From Diadophis punctatus similis (Eukaryota; Chordata; Lepidosauria; Squamata; Dipsadidae), in assembly GCA_023053685.1 (NCBI GenBank), contig JALIGW010000029.1, positions 4,536,501 through 4,600,500 of the forward strand: a stretch of 64,000 nucleotides of DNA. The letters run 5' to 3'. Under the pieces are notes generated by a model, which did not search any database, was not told the origin of the DNA, and worked only from the letters and a program-made list of their open reading frames with translations. This document shows positions 47,227 through 60,181 of this stretch, in pieces. The translations under genes were made by a program, and so were the position numbers. Every line of letters starts with the position of its first letter. Position 1 is the stretch's first letter.

Positions 47227-48251
47227 TACATGCTAAAGGTCCCAAGTTCAATCTTTATTCCCTTCAAAAAGAGTTAAGAAGGAAAGCCCGTAGATCTCTG
47301 CCATCACCACCTATATTAGATGGAACAATATTCAGATCTGATAGCAGGAGATACCTACTTTTAAATAATGGGATACAAAACTCTTCCGAACTCACTGGAG
47401 TTATTAAAAATCTAGACAAGTAATGAAGCAGAACTCCAGCTTGACACTACACATTGGGGTGGTGATACTTGTCGGCCACTATATCCTGGAAGGCAAGACC
47501 TAGCAGCAAAATACTATAAAAGGGGGAATATATATAACCTTGAAAACTATTTAAAAAAGGAAATTGCTGGCCCAGCTATTAGCCTGAGGGCAAACAGCTG
47601 CTAGGATTTCTTCTGACAGAGGTCTGAGCCACACAATGAGTTGACTTGTAGCTACTGGAGTTAAACAAGGGCAGCCTGGCAGCTGCTGCCACTCACAGGG
47701 CAAGAGCCACAGAGAGGTTGCAGCTCCCTCCCTGCAGAAGCACAATGCATGATTGAAGCCTCCATCTGTTTTGTGAATTGCCACCTTCCCCTTCACCCTT
47801 TCATTTTTCATGAAGAAAAAGGAAGATAAAATATAAGATAAAACTATACGGACGAGAAGGGGCAAACTCTGCCCCATGGAAATGTCAAAATACATCCCTT
47901 CCTTTACATGCCTGGGTTAGAATGCCACTGTGGAGTTTCATGTACTATGAAAGATCTTGTTCCTTGCTTGCTGGCAAAAACCAGCCCAGGCCGATTTGCT
48001 CGTTTTCTGCTTGAAATTGCCTATCACAGGCTGAGAGTAAACTGGCTTCAGTAACCTGCTTGCTAACCTGTTTTTTACAGCAAGGATATTTCAAGGACCA
48101 CTTCTTTTTTAAAAAAAAACCATACACCTATGAGCTTTTTTAATGTGTCTATTTTCTGAAAATCAGTTACATAAGTGGACATCAGCTATAGTGCAGATGT
48201 TCACTTGTATGCATATGTATACTAAAGCTTACAATTTATTTGTATCAGAAG
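47227..48251. other. SLC43A1 5' intron, nothing recognised
   Basis: No supported exon or repeat. The 114-codon minus frame at 47551-47895 has no recognisable domain. Confidence 0.45.
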
Positions 48252-48609
48252 TACAGTATTTTTCGGAGTATAAGACGCACAGGAGTATAAGACGCACCTT
48301 AGTTTTGGGGGAAGAAAATTGGGGGGGGGGGAAATCTGCCTACCAGGTATTCATCTGGCTAGCGTCCTTAGTCTGGTCAGCTTCAGCACATTATTTTATC
48401 CCCTGGTTAGGACTTAAAAAAACCTTATTCGGAGCGAGTAGCAATGAAAAAAAGCCTGCAAGCAGGTAAGAGCCGGGAAGATTGTTAGCGCCTCGTTAGG
48501 GCTGGAAAAAAAAGCTTCGAAAAACCTACATTCAGAGTATAAGATGCACCCAAATTTTCAGCCTCTTTTAGGGGGGGAAGGTGCGTCTTATACTCTGAAA
48601 AATACGGTA
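48252..48609. mobile_element. MITE with 'ccgtatttttcggagtat' ends, copy 2
   Basis: Ends 'cagtatttttcggagtataa' and 'ttatactctgaaaaatacgg'. The left end has 'ggagtataagacgcac' duplicated. The interior ('taccaggtattcatctggct') is the reverse of copy 1. Confidence 0.8.
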
Positions 48610-50021
48610 TTATTTTGACAAGAGAAGCCTTCACAGAACAACCTAGAGAAAGAATTACAAAGAATTACCCTGAAATCATAAACAGATCATGCATGAAGTT
48701 TTTAGCTCAAGGGGAACCATTCTAATGTAGCAATTGGAGTCCTGACCTAAAGATACTGTATATGCCATGAATTCAAATCCCCCACTTGCTTACTTGAATG
48801 ATCTTGAAATACTCTGCCTCTCTCAGGAGATCACTGGGAGGATGACAATGTGGAAGAAATCACATTCACTAAGCACAGTCTCTCTTGGAGAAAAAGGGTA
48901 TGAATATTTACATAAGCCAGAGGTGGCAATCTAAACATTCATTTTTAAAACCTTGAAAGAGGCTGCAGAAGTAAATCAGGACATTCTAGGTTAAAGACCT
49001 ACCTCGGAGGGAAAACTTTCAGAAGTGACTCTAAAAGCCTCCAATGTCAACAGAGAACTTAAAAATGTAAATGTGTAACCTAAACATGCAAAAGTCAGAT
49101 TGTCCTGGCACAGAACTTTTGATTTTACTAAAACTGTGCCAACTTCCTGAATGGTGAATGTTAGGTTTTTCATTTTGAACATTTGGTTTGGGACTAATAT
49201 TTCTGAAGTTCCAGAGATGCAAGGTTGGTCTTGATTGATTTAATGCTTTAAGTAATGAGGCAGAATGGGAAGTAAACAGCTTGGTAATGAAATTCAGAGA
49301 TGACACCAGATCCAGCAGCATTTGTAAACAAGCACAATAGGGAAAGAGAAAGAAATGCTGATAGCTCTTAAACCAGAAAGATGGGAAAGCTGGAAGAAAC
49401 AAGACTGCATCATTTAGCACGGAAACTTTAAAAAAAGGAACCTTCAAGACAGATGTTACTTGAAAGCATCCCGTGCCAAAAAGCAGCTGCTGCTAGAAAT
49501 GTTTAAGAATCCATCATACAGGAATGTGTTGTCAAACATTGGAAGCCTGAGTCTACACTGCATAGCGCTAGTGGAGTAGGGGCAGCCAGGTTCCCTTCCT
49601 AGAAAAATGCGGGCAAATCCTAAAAGGTACGAATGTCAAGATTGGAATACTGGGCCAAATGCCTGTCAGGCTGGAGGCCTGACTTTAGTGTAATGAGTCA
49701 CTAGTTTTGTAAACCACAGAGGGTGGCATGCACAAGTAGTGCTCTATCTGGGTTCTATGCTCTGCAATGCTAAGATGTTTTATATTTGATACACTGGTCC
49801 CATTACTTTGATCTGGATTAGAAAATGCACAAAGCTGTAATTTTACATTAGAAAAACGGATTCCTCTGCAACATTTTTAAGACTTCACTGAAATCTGCCT
49901 TCCAGTTTCCTGAAAGATTATTCCCACACCTCAGAAAAAGAGGGTTCTGTTTTATACGTCTTTTTAAAAAAGTTTTCTTTAGTGGTATCCGAACTTCTTT
50001 TGTTACTATGAGGCGTTAGAG
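48610..50021. other. SLC43A1 5' intron, nothing recognised
   Basis: No supported feature. Confidence 0.5.
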
Positions 50022-50257
50022 CAGCGGTTCTCAACCTGGGGGTCGCGACCCCTTTGGGGGTCGAATGACCCTTTCACAGGGGTCGGAAGACTTCACCCGG
50101 ACGCCGCCATTTGGGTTCTTTTACCCTCTGCGCATGCACAGAACGCTTTGCGCATGCGTAGAGGGTAAAAGAACCCAAATGGCGGGGGCGGGGCTTGTGG
50201 GGGCAGGGGGCGGGGGCGGGGCACAGGGTGCGGCATTAGGAAGGTTGAGAACCACTG
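50022..50257. mobile_element. hAT-like element, 'cggttctcaacc' family, copy 3
   Basis: Ends CAGCGGTTCTCAACC ... GGTTGAGAACCACTG with a perfect duplication cgttagag. The interior has a hairpin pairing 'cgccatttgggttctttta' (50104) with its complement (about 50166-50184) around CGCATGC words, then a (GGGGC)n run. Confidence 0.93.
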
Positions 50258-50769
50258 CGTTAGAGAGTTCTTGTAACTTTGGGGGACCTGCTTCCATGGC
50301 TGCTCATACAACCTAAGGGTAAAAAGTGCCATGGAATGAATCCCTTCATAGTGTCATTATTTGAACTGTAGTTAAACTCTACAGAACTTGGGATGCTGCA
50401 TATCAATAGAAATTATCACATTATGCTTAATTCTTGGCCATCTTATAATTATAAAATTTCCCTTAAAAGGAATTTTTCTTTCATTGAGGAAAAAAAGATA
50501 AATTTATTTCATTGCCTCCAAAATGAAGTGAAACGACTGAAAAGCACGGAAAGAAAATATCTCTATTCTATAAAACCATTTTGCCAGTATTAATCAGAAT
50601 ATCCCTTAACTGAATATGTACGGTAACCAGAAAATGATATATTTTGGTGCTATGTTCCACAAAAGATGGAAATTCCTTTGATACAAGTATTCAGATCTTA
50701 GCAGATTCTGACCTAAAGCTTTCAACAATCAGATCAAGTTATAGAAATAATGTAGAATATTAAAAATTT

Positions 50770-51213
50770 GCACAGTCCTTGACTTACTACCATAACTGAA
50801 CCTGGAAATAAGGCTGTAAGTTGTTGCAGTCATTAAGCAGGTCATTTCATGAACGGGACCTGATTTTACAACATTTTTGGTTACGGTCATTAAACGAATA
50901 CCATGATTGTTAAGTGAACCATGGTTGTTAAGCAAATACATTTTACCCAATGGATGTTTTTTGCTAGTAAGTGAGATAAATCAGCAAAAAAACAAATGAA
51001 AATCAGTGACATGACCACAGGACGCTGCAAGAGCCATAAATGTAAGATCCTGAAAGCTGCCATGAGGCAGTTGCCAAGCACCCAAAATGCAATCATGTGA
51101 CTGCTGTGTGTGTGATCATTGTTAACTATAAAATCAGGTCATAAGTAGTTTTAGGGGGGGTCCAACGTAACTTTGAACGGTTGCAACCCAATCATAGGTC
51201 AAGGACTACCTGT
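50770..51213. mobile_element. 'tagtcctcgac' repeat copy
   Basis: From 'acagtccttgacttactacc' to 'ataggtcaaggactacctgt'; near full length, with 'gaccacaggacgctgcaag' in the middle. Confidence 0.8.
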
Positions 51214-52320
51214 ACTGTACTTTCCAGATTTCCAGAATGTTAAAACTGATAAAAACTTTCCTGTGCGCTGAAAACTACTGTATAGGAGTTAAAAGTCCAA
51301 CACATTTAGAGGCCACCGGATGGAAAGGTTATGCTATCCTAACAGACCTCTTTCATAACACCCAGCTGATCATCTGAGGTTTAGCAATACTATATTTGCA
51401 ACTGTGCATACTGTTCTTTAAGGAGACCATTAAAGAGAATTAAACTCATCTTTTCCAGTTGCTACCAATTATCAGTTATCTAAATGTAAAACTTGATGAC
51501 TTCTTTCAAGAAAAACAAGGATCTAGAGCTTCTGATAATACTGTGCATATTTCATACCTACAAAGTGCATGACAGATCCTTACAAATCATTAGATTTTAA
51601 TACGGCTCCCTGAATTTCCACTTATTTTTATTCATCCTGAATAAATTCCTTCACACTTGGCCAATAAAGAATTCTATAAAGTAAATGAACAACAATTGCG
51701 GATTCTTTTTTAACAGAGCATGAGGTCAGATGGAGAAATTCTTAGACTGAAGCAGGCAAGTATATGCCTATGCTTTTATTTCCTTACTGCACAAGGCTTC
51801 TGTCTGTATATTATTCAAGGCAGAAGGGTATAAATCACGAAAATAATAAATACACGGACCTGCATATCATTTAGTGACAAAAAAATGTTCTGTGAAATTC
51901 AGTAAGTTACAGTAATTGGCTGGAAACCAGATGCCTGATTGTTTTAGGGATGGAAAGCAAGATTCTGTCCCTCATGGAGTAAAGAAGAAAACTTTGGAAA
52001 TACCTAGGCTAAGGCTGCTGAGATAAACATCCAAGGAGGAAGCTGTTGGGTTCCATACAACTCCAATGTGTGTGCCTTGCCAGGTAGTTAAAAATGTGTT
52101 CCTCTTTTAAGTTAGTTAAGTGCAACAAAAGAAAAGGAGAAAGAAGACTTATAACAGGAAGACAGATTCTTTCCCTCTGTCCCTTTTCTCTTCGCTGAAA
52201 GAATCAATCTATCAGACTCCCATTATATCAAGATCCATACCCCACATAACTTTATACAAACGGCATTTTCTGTGAAACAAAACTAAACAGGGGGCTGTTA
52301 TGCTGCAAAGAAAACTTGAC
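51214..52320. other. SLC43A1 5' intron, nothing recognised
   Basis: No supported feature. Confidence 0.5.
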
Positions 52321-52415
52321 AGAATAGAATAGAATAGAATAGAATAGAATAGAATAGAATAGAATAGAATAGAATAGAATAGAATAGAATAGAATAGAAT
52401 AGAATAGAATAGAAT
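52321..52415 (+). repeat. (AGAAT)n microsatellite, 19 units
   Basis: Nineteen near-perfect AGAAT units, contiguous with the 3' end of a CR1-L3 LINE; this pentanucleotide is a known snake LINE tail. Confidence 0.97.
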
Positions 52416-52700
52416 TCTTTATTGTCCAAGTGTGATTGGACACACAAGGAATTTGTCTTTGGTGCATATGCTCTCAGTGTACATAAAAGAAAAGATACAT
52501 TTGTCAAGAATCATGAGGTACAACACTTAATGATTGTCATAGGGTTCAAATAAGCAATCAGGAAACAATATTAATATAAATCGTAAGGATTCAAGCAACA
52601 AGTTACAATCTATAAGATCCTATAGGCATCCTTACAAAGAAGGAAACGAGAGTGGTTGCTATCCAATGTTGCCCAATTATATTAAAACGAACAATGCACG
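52416..52700 (-). mobile_element. CR1-L3 (snake type) LINE 3' end
   Basis: 'ttctttattgtccaagtgtg', 'attggacacacaaggaattt' and 'atatgctctcagtgtacata' are the 3' UTR of the abundant snake CR1-L3 element, in reverse. 5' truncated; left boundary is the microsatellite. Confidence 0.85.
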
Positions 52701-54082
52701 CATTCAAGGATTCCACTTCTAAGTAAGTAGTGGTCCTTCCTCCTATTTTCAGCAGCAGGATAACAGCATGCAGGTGCCTGAGCAAACTATGAACCAGCGA
52801 ACACCACTGTTTCCTGTGATCTTAGCAAAACTTGCAAAAGTTACGTAATCTAGGTTTTCCACAATTGCTCGTAATGCAATGTGAGAGCAAGAGAAGCAGT
52901 ATATTAGCAGTGAGAGAACATTATACATTTTTTTAGAATTATAAATATGGTTGAAAAACCTCTGGAGAACCGCCGCTTTGCTTTTTAAGAGAGGAAGATT
53001 CTAAATGGGCACTGTCATCTCAGCAGTGGCATTAGATAATGATCTCACCTGTACATCACAGGGAATTAACTAAGCTAACCAGAGAGAATTTAATAGGCAG
53101 AGGAAGGCACTGATCATATTAGAGTCATGCTACAGAACTGCACATTGTCAAGCATTATTCAGGCAGAAATCCAATACGTATTTATTTAGAAGCATGGCTC
53201 AGAGGAACTTACTTCTGAGCAGGCCTAAGTAGCATATCAATGCAAATCTACTTTTATTATTATCTGAGGGATGCAATTTAAGTTTCCCTCTCACACCACA
53301 TTATTCTTGGCAGATCATGAAAAAACACAAGAGTTGTCATGATAAATGGGCTGGGTCATCGACTGTCTTAGTGTAACTTCAAGTTTGGCAGATGAACAAT
53401 GTAACTATTATAAAATAGTGAGTCTTGTTTATATTGCTCTGCTTCTGTAACAGAAGTCTGTAGTTGTTTCTGAGAGCTGTAGAGAGACGATAAGATAAAA
53501 TAAGATAAGATGACGGTAACCTCTAGAGAAGTAGAGGGGAAGGAGCAGGAAACCGAGCAATTGAATGGTGAAGAAGGGCTCCCTTTATAATGAAATAGCC
53601 AAGACTGTACAGAGACAAAGGATACTTTTTGTATGAATAGGCCACTTTGGAGATCTGGATTAAACATTTTAGGGATGTGCTGATACAGATAATCCCTGAC
53701 AGAAATCAAGGTTGGGGGGAGGTTCAAAAGGACCCAAGTACCAGTCCCTGATAATGAAAAGTCCAGGCACACTTAACACCTGAGTCTACAGACTTTTAGG
53801 GGCAGGGAACTTGCTTGTGACCACTAAAAGCAAGGTTTGTACTGTAAGACTCCTGGTTTTACTGACCACTATCACTGACATCAACAATTAAATTGTTGTT
53901 AGACTAGGATTCATCAATAAAACCCCATCTCATCCCCAAGTTTTGGCCAATTAACAATTTCTTGGACCTGCTTCGCTAGACATGCAGATATTTTCACTGC
54001 CCCTCCCCCCAAGACTGACCATCTGGAAAGTTCAGGAACAGGTCATCTGAGCAGGGATAAAATAGTACCAATACAGGAGAAT
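52701..54082. other. SLC43A1 5' intron, nothing recognised
   Basis: No supported feature. A 134-codon minus frame at 53368-53772 has no recognisable domain. Confidence 0.45.
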
Positions 54083-54286
54083 CAGCGGTGGGTTGCTCCT
54101 GGTTCGGCCCAGTCTGCAAACCGGTAGCGGCGGAGGCGGGAGGCTCCACCCGCCCACCCAGGATGCTCCACCCACCCACTCAGGATGCTCCGCCCACCTG
54201 CCCGGGAAGCTTCTGCGCATGTGCAGAAGCATCACGCACGTGCGAGCACACACGAACCGGTAGCAACGGGTTTTAGAACCCACTAC
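54083..54286. mobile_element. hAT-like element, 'ggtgggttc' family, short copy
   Basis: Ends CAGCGGTGGGTTGC ... GAACCCACTAC, flanks aggagaat/actagaat (6/8). Contains three 'ggatgctcc' units with 'ccacccac' and the shared 'accggtagc' motifs. Confidence 0.75.
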
Positions 54287-54324
54287 ACTAGAATATTTGA
54301 AGCTCAGAGTTGAAATGAGAGATT

Positions 54325-54512
54325 CTTGGTGCTCTCTCTGAGCTTGGTTGTTTTCTTGCAGATGTTTCATTACTCAAACTGGGTAACATCATCAGTACTA
54401 GTAGGCAGTTGGGTAAGCCCTATTCCCTGCTAGCACTGATGATGTCTATTGTCACCCAGTTTGGGTTATGAAACATCTGCAAAAAAACAACCAAGCTCAG
54501 AGAACACCAAGG
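54325..54512. mobile_element. fold-back element ('gagcttggttgtttt' family)
   Basis: Left arm 'ctctgagcttggttgttttc' and right arm 'aaaacaaccaagctcagaga' are inverted, then 'agatgtttcatta'/'atgaaacatct' and 'gggtaacatcatcag'/'ctgatgatgtc'. Fragment at 44777. Confidence 0.8.
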
Positions 54513-54999
54513 ACCCCTCATAAATCAGTACGTTTGGCTTAGTTTTGTGACTTGTATTCAGTGAAAGTTACACGTGTGGCAAATTTAAAATCAAGTCTTG
54601 GGAATCTCTCCCTTGCATGTGAATCTACGAAGGGGATATCACACTTGTATGGTGGTCACACATACAACTGTGATTCTACTCAGCTACGGACAGTGGAAAG
54701 AAAACACCCCAAATCCCTCACCCTTGTGTGGCTGGCTACAGTTTAATCTGAACACAGATAAGCTTTTGATCTGAAAATATCAGGCAAAATTAACAGAGAG
54801 AAGGAACACAAAGTGCCCCAGGAAACTGACATCTGTTTGAATTTAAACTATGAAAGTCTAGAGTTGGTGAACAAGAACAAAAACAAAAACTGAGTAGTTA
54901 AGAGTGTAAAGGTGCTGTTTAGAAATCTACAATTCCCTTACCAATTATGCAGATCCAATATTAGCCCAGTCAAGTTCTTCTGCAAACTTCTGAGAGATT
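54513..54999. other. SLC43A1 5' intron, nothing recognised
   Basis: No supported feature. Confidence 0.45.
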
Positions 55000-56350
55000 T
55001 TTAAAAGCTGGAGGGGAAGCACAGTTCAAGCAAAGTTTGAGGCCTGAGACCCCTTGGCTCCCTCTTAATGCCAACCAAGCAAGAGACGACCCCTCTGAGC
55101 CCACAGTATGTACTCCAGCCATAAGCGGGTATAGCAAATCCTGCAGTCGCTCCCCACCCCTTTCCTGTGACCCTGTTTTATTATCCTTAGGGACATCCCC
55201 AAATCTGCAGGGGAGGGGGGGCGGAGGGGGGAGGCAGGCCGCTGTGGACACCCCAGTTCTTCACATTCTCCAATGCGTTACAATCGCCACCCGGGAATCT
55301 TTCCTTTCAACTCGTCCCCTCCTTTCCCCATTCGAGCGATTCTCCCCCACCCCAATTCACCCCCCTTCCTCCCCCCGCTTTTTTTGTCTTCCCGCCTTAG
55401 GGGCAGGCCGAGAGAACGGCCTCGTTTCCCAACTAGTGCAAACCTAAAACGCCGCGAGGGGCGAGCGTTAAGACATGGCTGGCAGGGCTCGCCCTCCACC
55501 CAAGTCAGCCCAAGCTGCAGGGAGCCGCGGCCGCTGCCACGTGGAAGCCAGAGCCCTGCCTAGTAAGGGAGTGAAGCCATACAAAGAGGGCTTTCGGGCA
55601 ACCCCCGATCGCCTACGCTCCCGGCCCCTGCCCCGCTGACCCTATTTAAGCCTTCCTTCCAGCCCCGGTTTTCCAAACTCTTCCCCAAGTTCGATCAACT
55701 CACTTTCGGGCTCCAGCCCTTTGGCGGGCTGAACTGAGGGCGCGCCTTTTCCTCCGACTATTCGGGGTATCTGCCTTCAAGGCGTTGCCAACGGGGCTGC
55801 CCCGGGCGCGGGCGGGCGGATCCTCTCCTGCGAGCCGCGGAGAAGGAGGCCGATTCAACGCTGCCGGAGCCCGTTGGCGCCGCCGCTTCGCTCGCCTGCC
55901 CAGCTGCGGGGGTCTGCTCAACCTGGAGAAAAGAGAAGCGCGTTTTCCACGCGGTGTGCCCCGGGCAGGAAGTGTTCCTTGGTGGTGTCAAAACGGGAGG
56001 AGGGGGGGAACAGGAATCGAGAGGCTCGTCTGCCTGTGACTTTATAAGGTCATCGGTGCGTGTTTGGTTATCCCCCCCACACAAACGCACACGATAAAAG
56101 AACGTGGAACTTGGGGCGAGATCGCGAGGAGGGGTGAAAAAGTACACGGCAAATATGCAAGAGAGATGGGCTTCTCTTGGAAGGCTGCCCGGTTCATTCG
56201 CCCAGGTATTTCGGCTCTGCTGGATTTCAGGTTCGGCCGCTTTCGTCCTGTCCTGGCTCAGTAGCCAATAGGGCAGCTTCGTTTGGAGGTGGGGGCGGGG
56301 GGAGTCCTCATTTCAGAGGCCGATCCTCTGCTGCAACGTCACCTACAGTT
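55000..56350 (-). promoter_or_regulatory. SLC43A1: CpG island, probable SLC43A1 promoter
   Basis: GC- and CpG-rich stretch about 9 kb upstream of the SLC43A1 start codon with no other coding gene between. It contains GC-box-like runs and no TATA box I can place. Open frames inside it are compositional. Confidence 0.75.
55704..55960 (-). other. SLC43A1: probable non-coding first exon of SLC43A1
   Basis: On the minus strand a donor GAAA|GTGAGT ends at 55704/55703 within the CpG island. Joining it to the acceptor at 46862/46861 would give a 5' UTR ending 25 bases before the ATG. Transcription start is not visible; the right coordinate is a guess. Confidence 0.45.
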
Positions 56351-57339
56351 GTCTTGGGCACCCTCACCATAAACGAGGGAAGGAGAAAAAGCGACTTGCT
56401 TCCCTACCCCGTTGTAAGCAAATACAAGCACAAATTACTGTCCTATTGTCCTCATTTATCTGTACTTCTTTACTTATGTTTATACAAGCACCTACTATCT
56501 TGTACATGTTTGACAAACAAATAAATAAAGAGGCCTAACAATATAAACGTTGCTATTATAACACAGGTGCAGAAATATACGTCCCATTATAGTGCTGTCA
56601 TATTATGCCTACAGGGCCATGCAAAACATGTTTGGGGATAGTCTTAAGTCTAAGAAACAGAGAAAAGAGAAGAAAACACAAAGTATTGTGACCAAGAACA
56701 AAGGTTGCCTTAAAGCACATATTTCTATCCATTGATTCAGCTGAACTAATGCATGCAGTGGACAATGGGTTTCAAAGTGTCATGCTGGGCTGCTTGCCTT
56801 TGCTCCGGGATTAAAAAATAAATAAAACATTTATGTTTCTCCTTTCCTTCATGCTGTCAGTACTACCACAATGGGGTGCCGAAGGAACTGACATTAATTC
56901 AAAAAAAAATTTCAAGCATTTTCCCTATGGTAGTGTGATCGGGATCTCTGCAAGCAGGTGTGCAAGTTATGAATTGCACGAAAGTGCCATAACACGAGGG
57001 GGGGCCACCAGAGTGAATTTTAAGAATCCATTCTCCATTCTGAACACCAACCACGTGTGCTCGGTTACTTCAGATTTCACTTCTTGCAAAAAGAATGCTA
57101 TATATTGGTTCAGAGAAACCGTGTGTATGCATTGCACAATCTGAAACCATGAGTGCTGGTGTGCATATTCCTGCAGTTCCAGGTAGCTCATCCTAACAAA
57201 TATGAGCTGCATAGAGTCATTTTTCTACAAAGCGACAAAACACCCTTCTTTCCATTGGTTTCTGAGTTAAAGCTTATTTCAAACTTTCTGTCTAGTCCTA
57301 ATCACTGACCTGTTGTCTCAATTTAAGAGAGTAGCAAAT
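56351..57339. other. intergenic, nothing recognised
   Basis: Upstream of SLC43A1. No supported exon or repeat. A 103-codon plus frame at 56833-57144 lacks a domain. Confidence 0.45.
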
Positions 57340-57709
57340 GCAGGTAATCTTCCTTGCTTAATCACCACAATTGGGACTGACAACTCCTTCACCAAGTGAA
57401 GGAATTATTAAATGAAGCATCATGTGACTACACCGGACTTATAACATCAGTTCCATCATGGTCATTAAGAAAATCGCCTGCAGTTTTTATGCGAGACATC
57501 AGATGACTGCGACTTGTGACTTTTGTGACTTATGTGACTGTGACTTGTGATTTCTCCATTGACTGCTTGTCAGAAGCTGGTGGCAAATGGCAATCGTGAT
57601 TGTGGGACACTCATAAGCTCAAGGACCAGTCATAACAGTTACTTTTTCAGCACCATCATAACTTCAAACAGTCATCAAATAGGGCAGTTGTTAACCAAAG
57701 ACTACTTAT
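57340..57709. mobile_element. 'tagtcctcgac' repeat copy
   Basis: From 'gcaggtaatcttccttgctt' to 'aaccaaagactacttat'; contains 'atcatgtgactac' and a 'cttgtgac' triplication at 57500-57550. Confidence 0.7.
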
Positions 57710-57723
57710 AAAATTCTTAAGGG

Positions 57724-58677
57724 AAGGGATCAGCATGGATGGGGAGGAACAGACTCAGACTCAATCCCGACAAGACTGAGTGGCTGTGGATATTGCCTCC
57801 TAAGGACCATGACAACTATCCCTCCTTGGTCTTTGAGGGTGCGAAACTGACTCCCTCAGACCAGGTCCGCAACTTGGGGGTCCTCCTAGATCCACAGCTA
57901 AAATTGGACCACCATCTTTCTGCTGTGGCTAGGGGGGCCTTTGCACAGGTTCGCCTGGTGCACCAGTTGCGGCCATACTTGGAGAAGGAGGCTCTACTCA
58001 CGGTCACTCATGCCCTTGTCACCTCGCGTTTGGACTACTGCAATGCGCTCTACATGGGGCTACCCTTGAAGAGTATCCGGAGACTTCAGCTGGTACAAAA
58101 TGCGGCTGCGCGTGCTGTGGTGGGTGTGCCAAGGTACACCCACGTGACACCAATACTCCGCCAGCTGCATTGGTTGCCCATCGGTCTCCGCGTCCAATTC
58201 AAGGTGTTGATCACCATCTTTAAAGCCCTTCATGGCTTAGGACCAGGATATCTTCGGGACCGCATTCTGCCCCATACTTCCCTCCGACTGGTTAGGGCCC
58301 ACAGAGTTGGCCTCCTCCAGGTCCCGTCGGCCAAACAATGCCGGCTGGCGGGCCCTAGGGGGAGAGCCTTCTCTGTGGCTGGCCCCGTGCTCTGGAACCA
58401 ACTTCCCCCAGAGACCCGAACCATCCCCACTCTGCTGGCCTTCCGAAAAGCCGTTAAAACATGGCTTTTCCTGCAGGTGGGGGGGATAGCTTAATCCACC
58501 TGAGATCACCCCCCAAGTATGTATGATATCGAATGGATGTTGTTGTTTTAATATTGTTTTTAAAAATTTGTATTTGTTTTTTTTTAATTACTTGCATTTT
58601 GATTATTCTTGTATTTTTCCCTGCTGTACGCCGCCCTGAGTCCTTCGGGAGTTGGGCGGCATATAAGAATAACAAAA

Positions 58678-58708
<31 letters not shown>
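57724..58708 (+). mobile_element. CR1/L2-clade LINE 3' end with long open RT frame
   Basis: The frame 57739-58494 (251 codons) is the C-terminal part of a non-LTR retrotransposon ORF2: NRLRLNPDKTEWLWI, LGVLLDPQLKLDHHL, THALVTSRLDYCNALYMGLP, LQLVQNAAARAVVGV, LHWLPIGLRVQFKVL, FSVAGPVLWNQLPPETR. The 3' UTR ends 'gggcggcatataagaataa' and an (AAAT)n tail at 58676-58708. It is 5' truncated and starts next to another repeat. The frame is uninterrupted, so the insertion is fairly young. Confidence 0.92.
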
Positions 58709-60181
58709 AAACAATATTTTGCCAGAGGTGTCTTACAAATCAGTGGCAGTCCATAATTTTTAAAAATGAAATGGCTTGCAAGCTAAAACATTATCTCACA
58801 GTATAATTCCCCCTTAGATAGATTTTTCTTGTTTTTCTAGATTCCCTTCTCCTAGAATCTAGTTAAAAATTGCTTTCCGAGAAAAGAGGGATAAGAATGA
58901 CATATGTCCTGTGCTGTGACAAAGAATTCTAAGAATATTGTTTGATGTTCTAAGCCATATATATCCACAGCTCCCTACTGTGAGCTCTTACTGTGAAATT
59001 ACTCTCCTCTCATCAAACATATTTGCTTAGATTTTCCTCCTTCCTATGTCTCTGTGGTTTGTGTTCCTCCATCAGTTGTTGTGACATACCACTCATGAGT
59101 GTTCACCAATTTTGTATCATTTCAAGAACCTTGAGGTTTTGATCCAATGGATTGAAAGACTTTGAAAAAGACACTGAGAAAGACAAAGAGACATTGAAAT
59201 TCTGAAATTATATTTAAAAAACCCCTTTAAATTTCTATTCACGTTCTTATATCCTGGGGTGCATCACAAAGCACTCTCTCTAAACTGGTTATCTCTTGAA
59301 CTTGCTAAGACTAGCTAAGGCAGCTGAGATCTAAAGTCTATCATGTAGCAAGAACGGGGGAGAGGGGGTGGGATAAATCAACCACAGTGATATCCATGTG
59401 AGGGAAACTACTTGTTGCAATTATGTTAAATATTTGTAGGTAGTTTTAGTAGCACTGTAAAGTTAGGAGAATCATATTATAGGCCAATGCCAGTTAACAG
59501 CATGGTACAGCCTGAATGATATGTTATTTGGAGACTAAAAGCATTTATGATTGTATGTGTGCCTGCACAGATGGAGTAAGTGTTTAGTTATTATAAGACA
59601 AGTATAGATATTATGGCTCTTCAATTGAAGAGACTGCTAAAATATGTTTTTTAATGCAGAAGGATAATTCACTAATTGCTTAGCAATATTCCTCAACCAC
59701 AAATATTATTTCAGAGCTTTACATTTCTGCGCCTATTTAGGGCTCATGCAATGAGCTCAGTTGGAAACTGAACTGAGAAGCCTGCTCACTGTTGTTCATT
59801 CAGTTCAACAAAACTTCTTTTTTTTTTTTAATTCTTCTACTCGATCCATTCTGTGCATCTGATGAAGTGACTGCAGCCCACAAAAGCTCATGGCTGTTAA
59901 TAAGATTAATTGGAAAAGGTGCTACCAGACTCCACCTAATTTCTTGAGGAGACAGAATACAATTGACAATTATGACTACTTGACAGGCTACATGTAGTAA
60001 TCTGTCTCCTATGTTACCTGCATGTGCATAACCAACCTCTCTCTTCCTCCTTTCCCTCTACTTCCCTCACTACAATTTAAATACACTTTATGTATCTGTT
60101 GAAGTGAGCTGCAGCTCAAAAAACCTTATGTCTTTTAAATAAAATTGGTTAATCATAAAAGGTGCCAGCAGAGCAGACTAA
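58709..60181. other. intergenic with two scraps of one reptile repeat
   Basis: 59855-59945 and 60090-60178 share 'gatgaagtgactgcagccca'/'gttgaagtgagctgcagctc', then 'aaaagctcatg' and 'aaggtgc', a widespread reptile repeat. Otherwise nothing. Confidence 0.5.
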
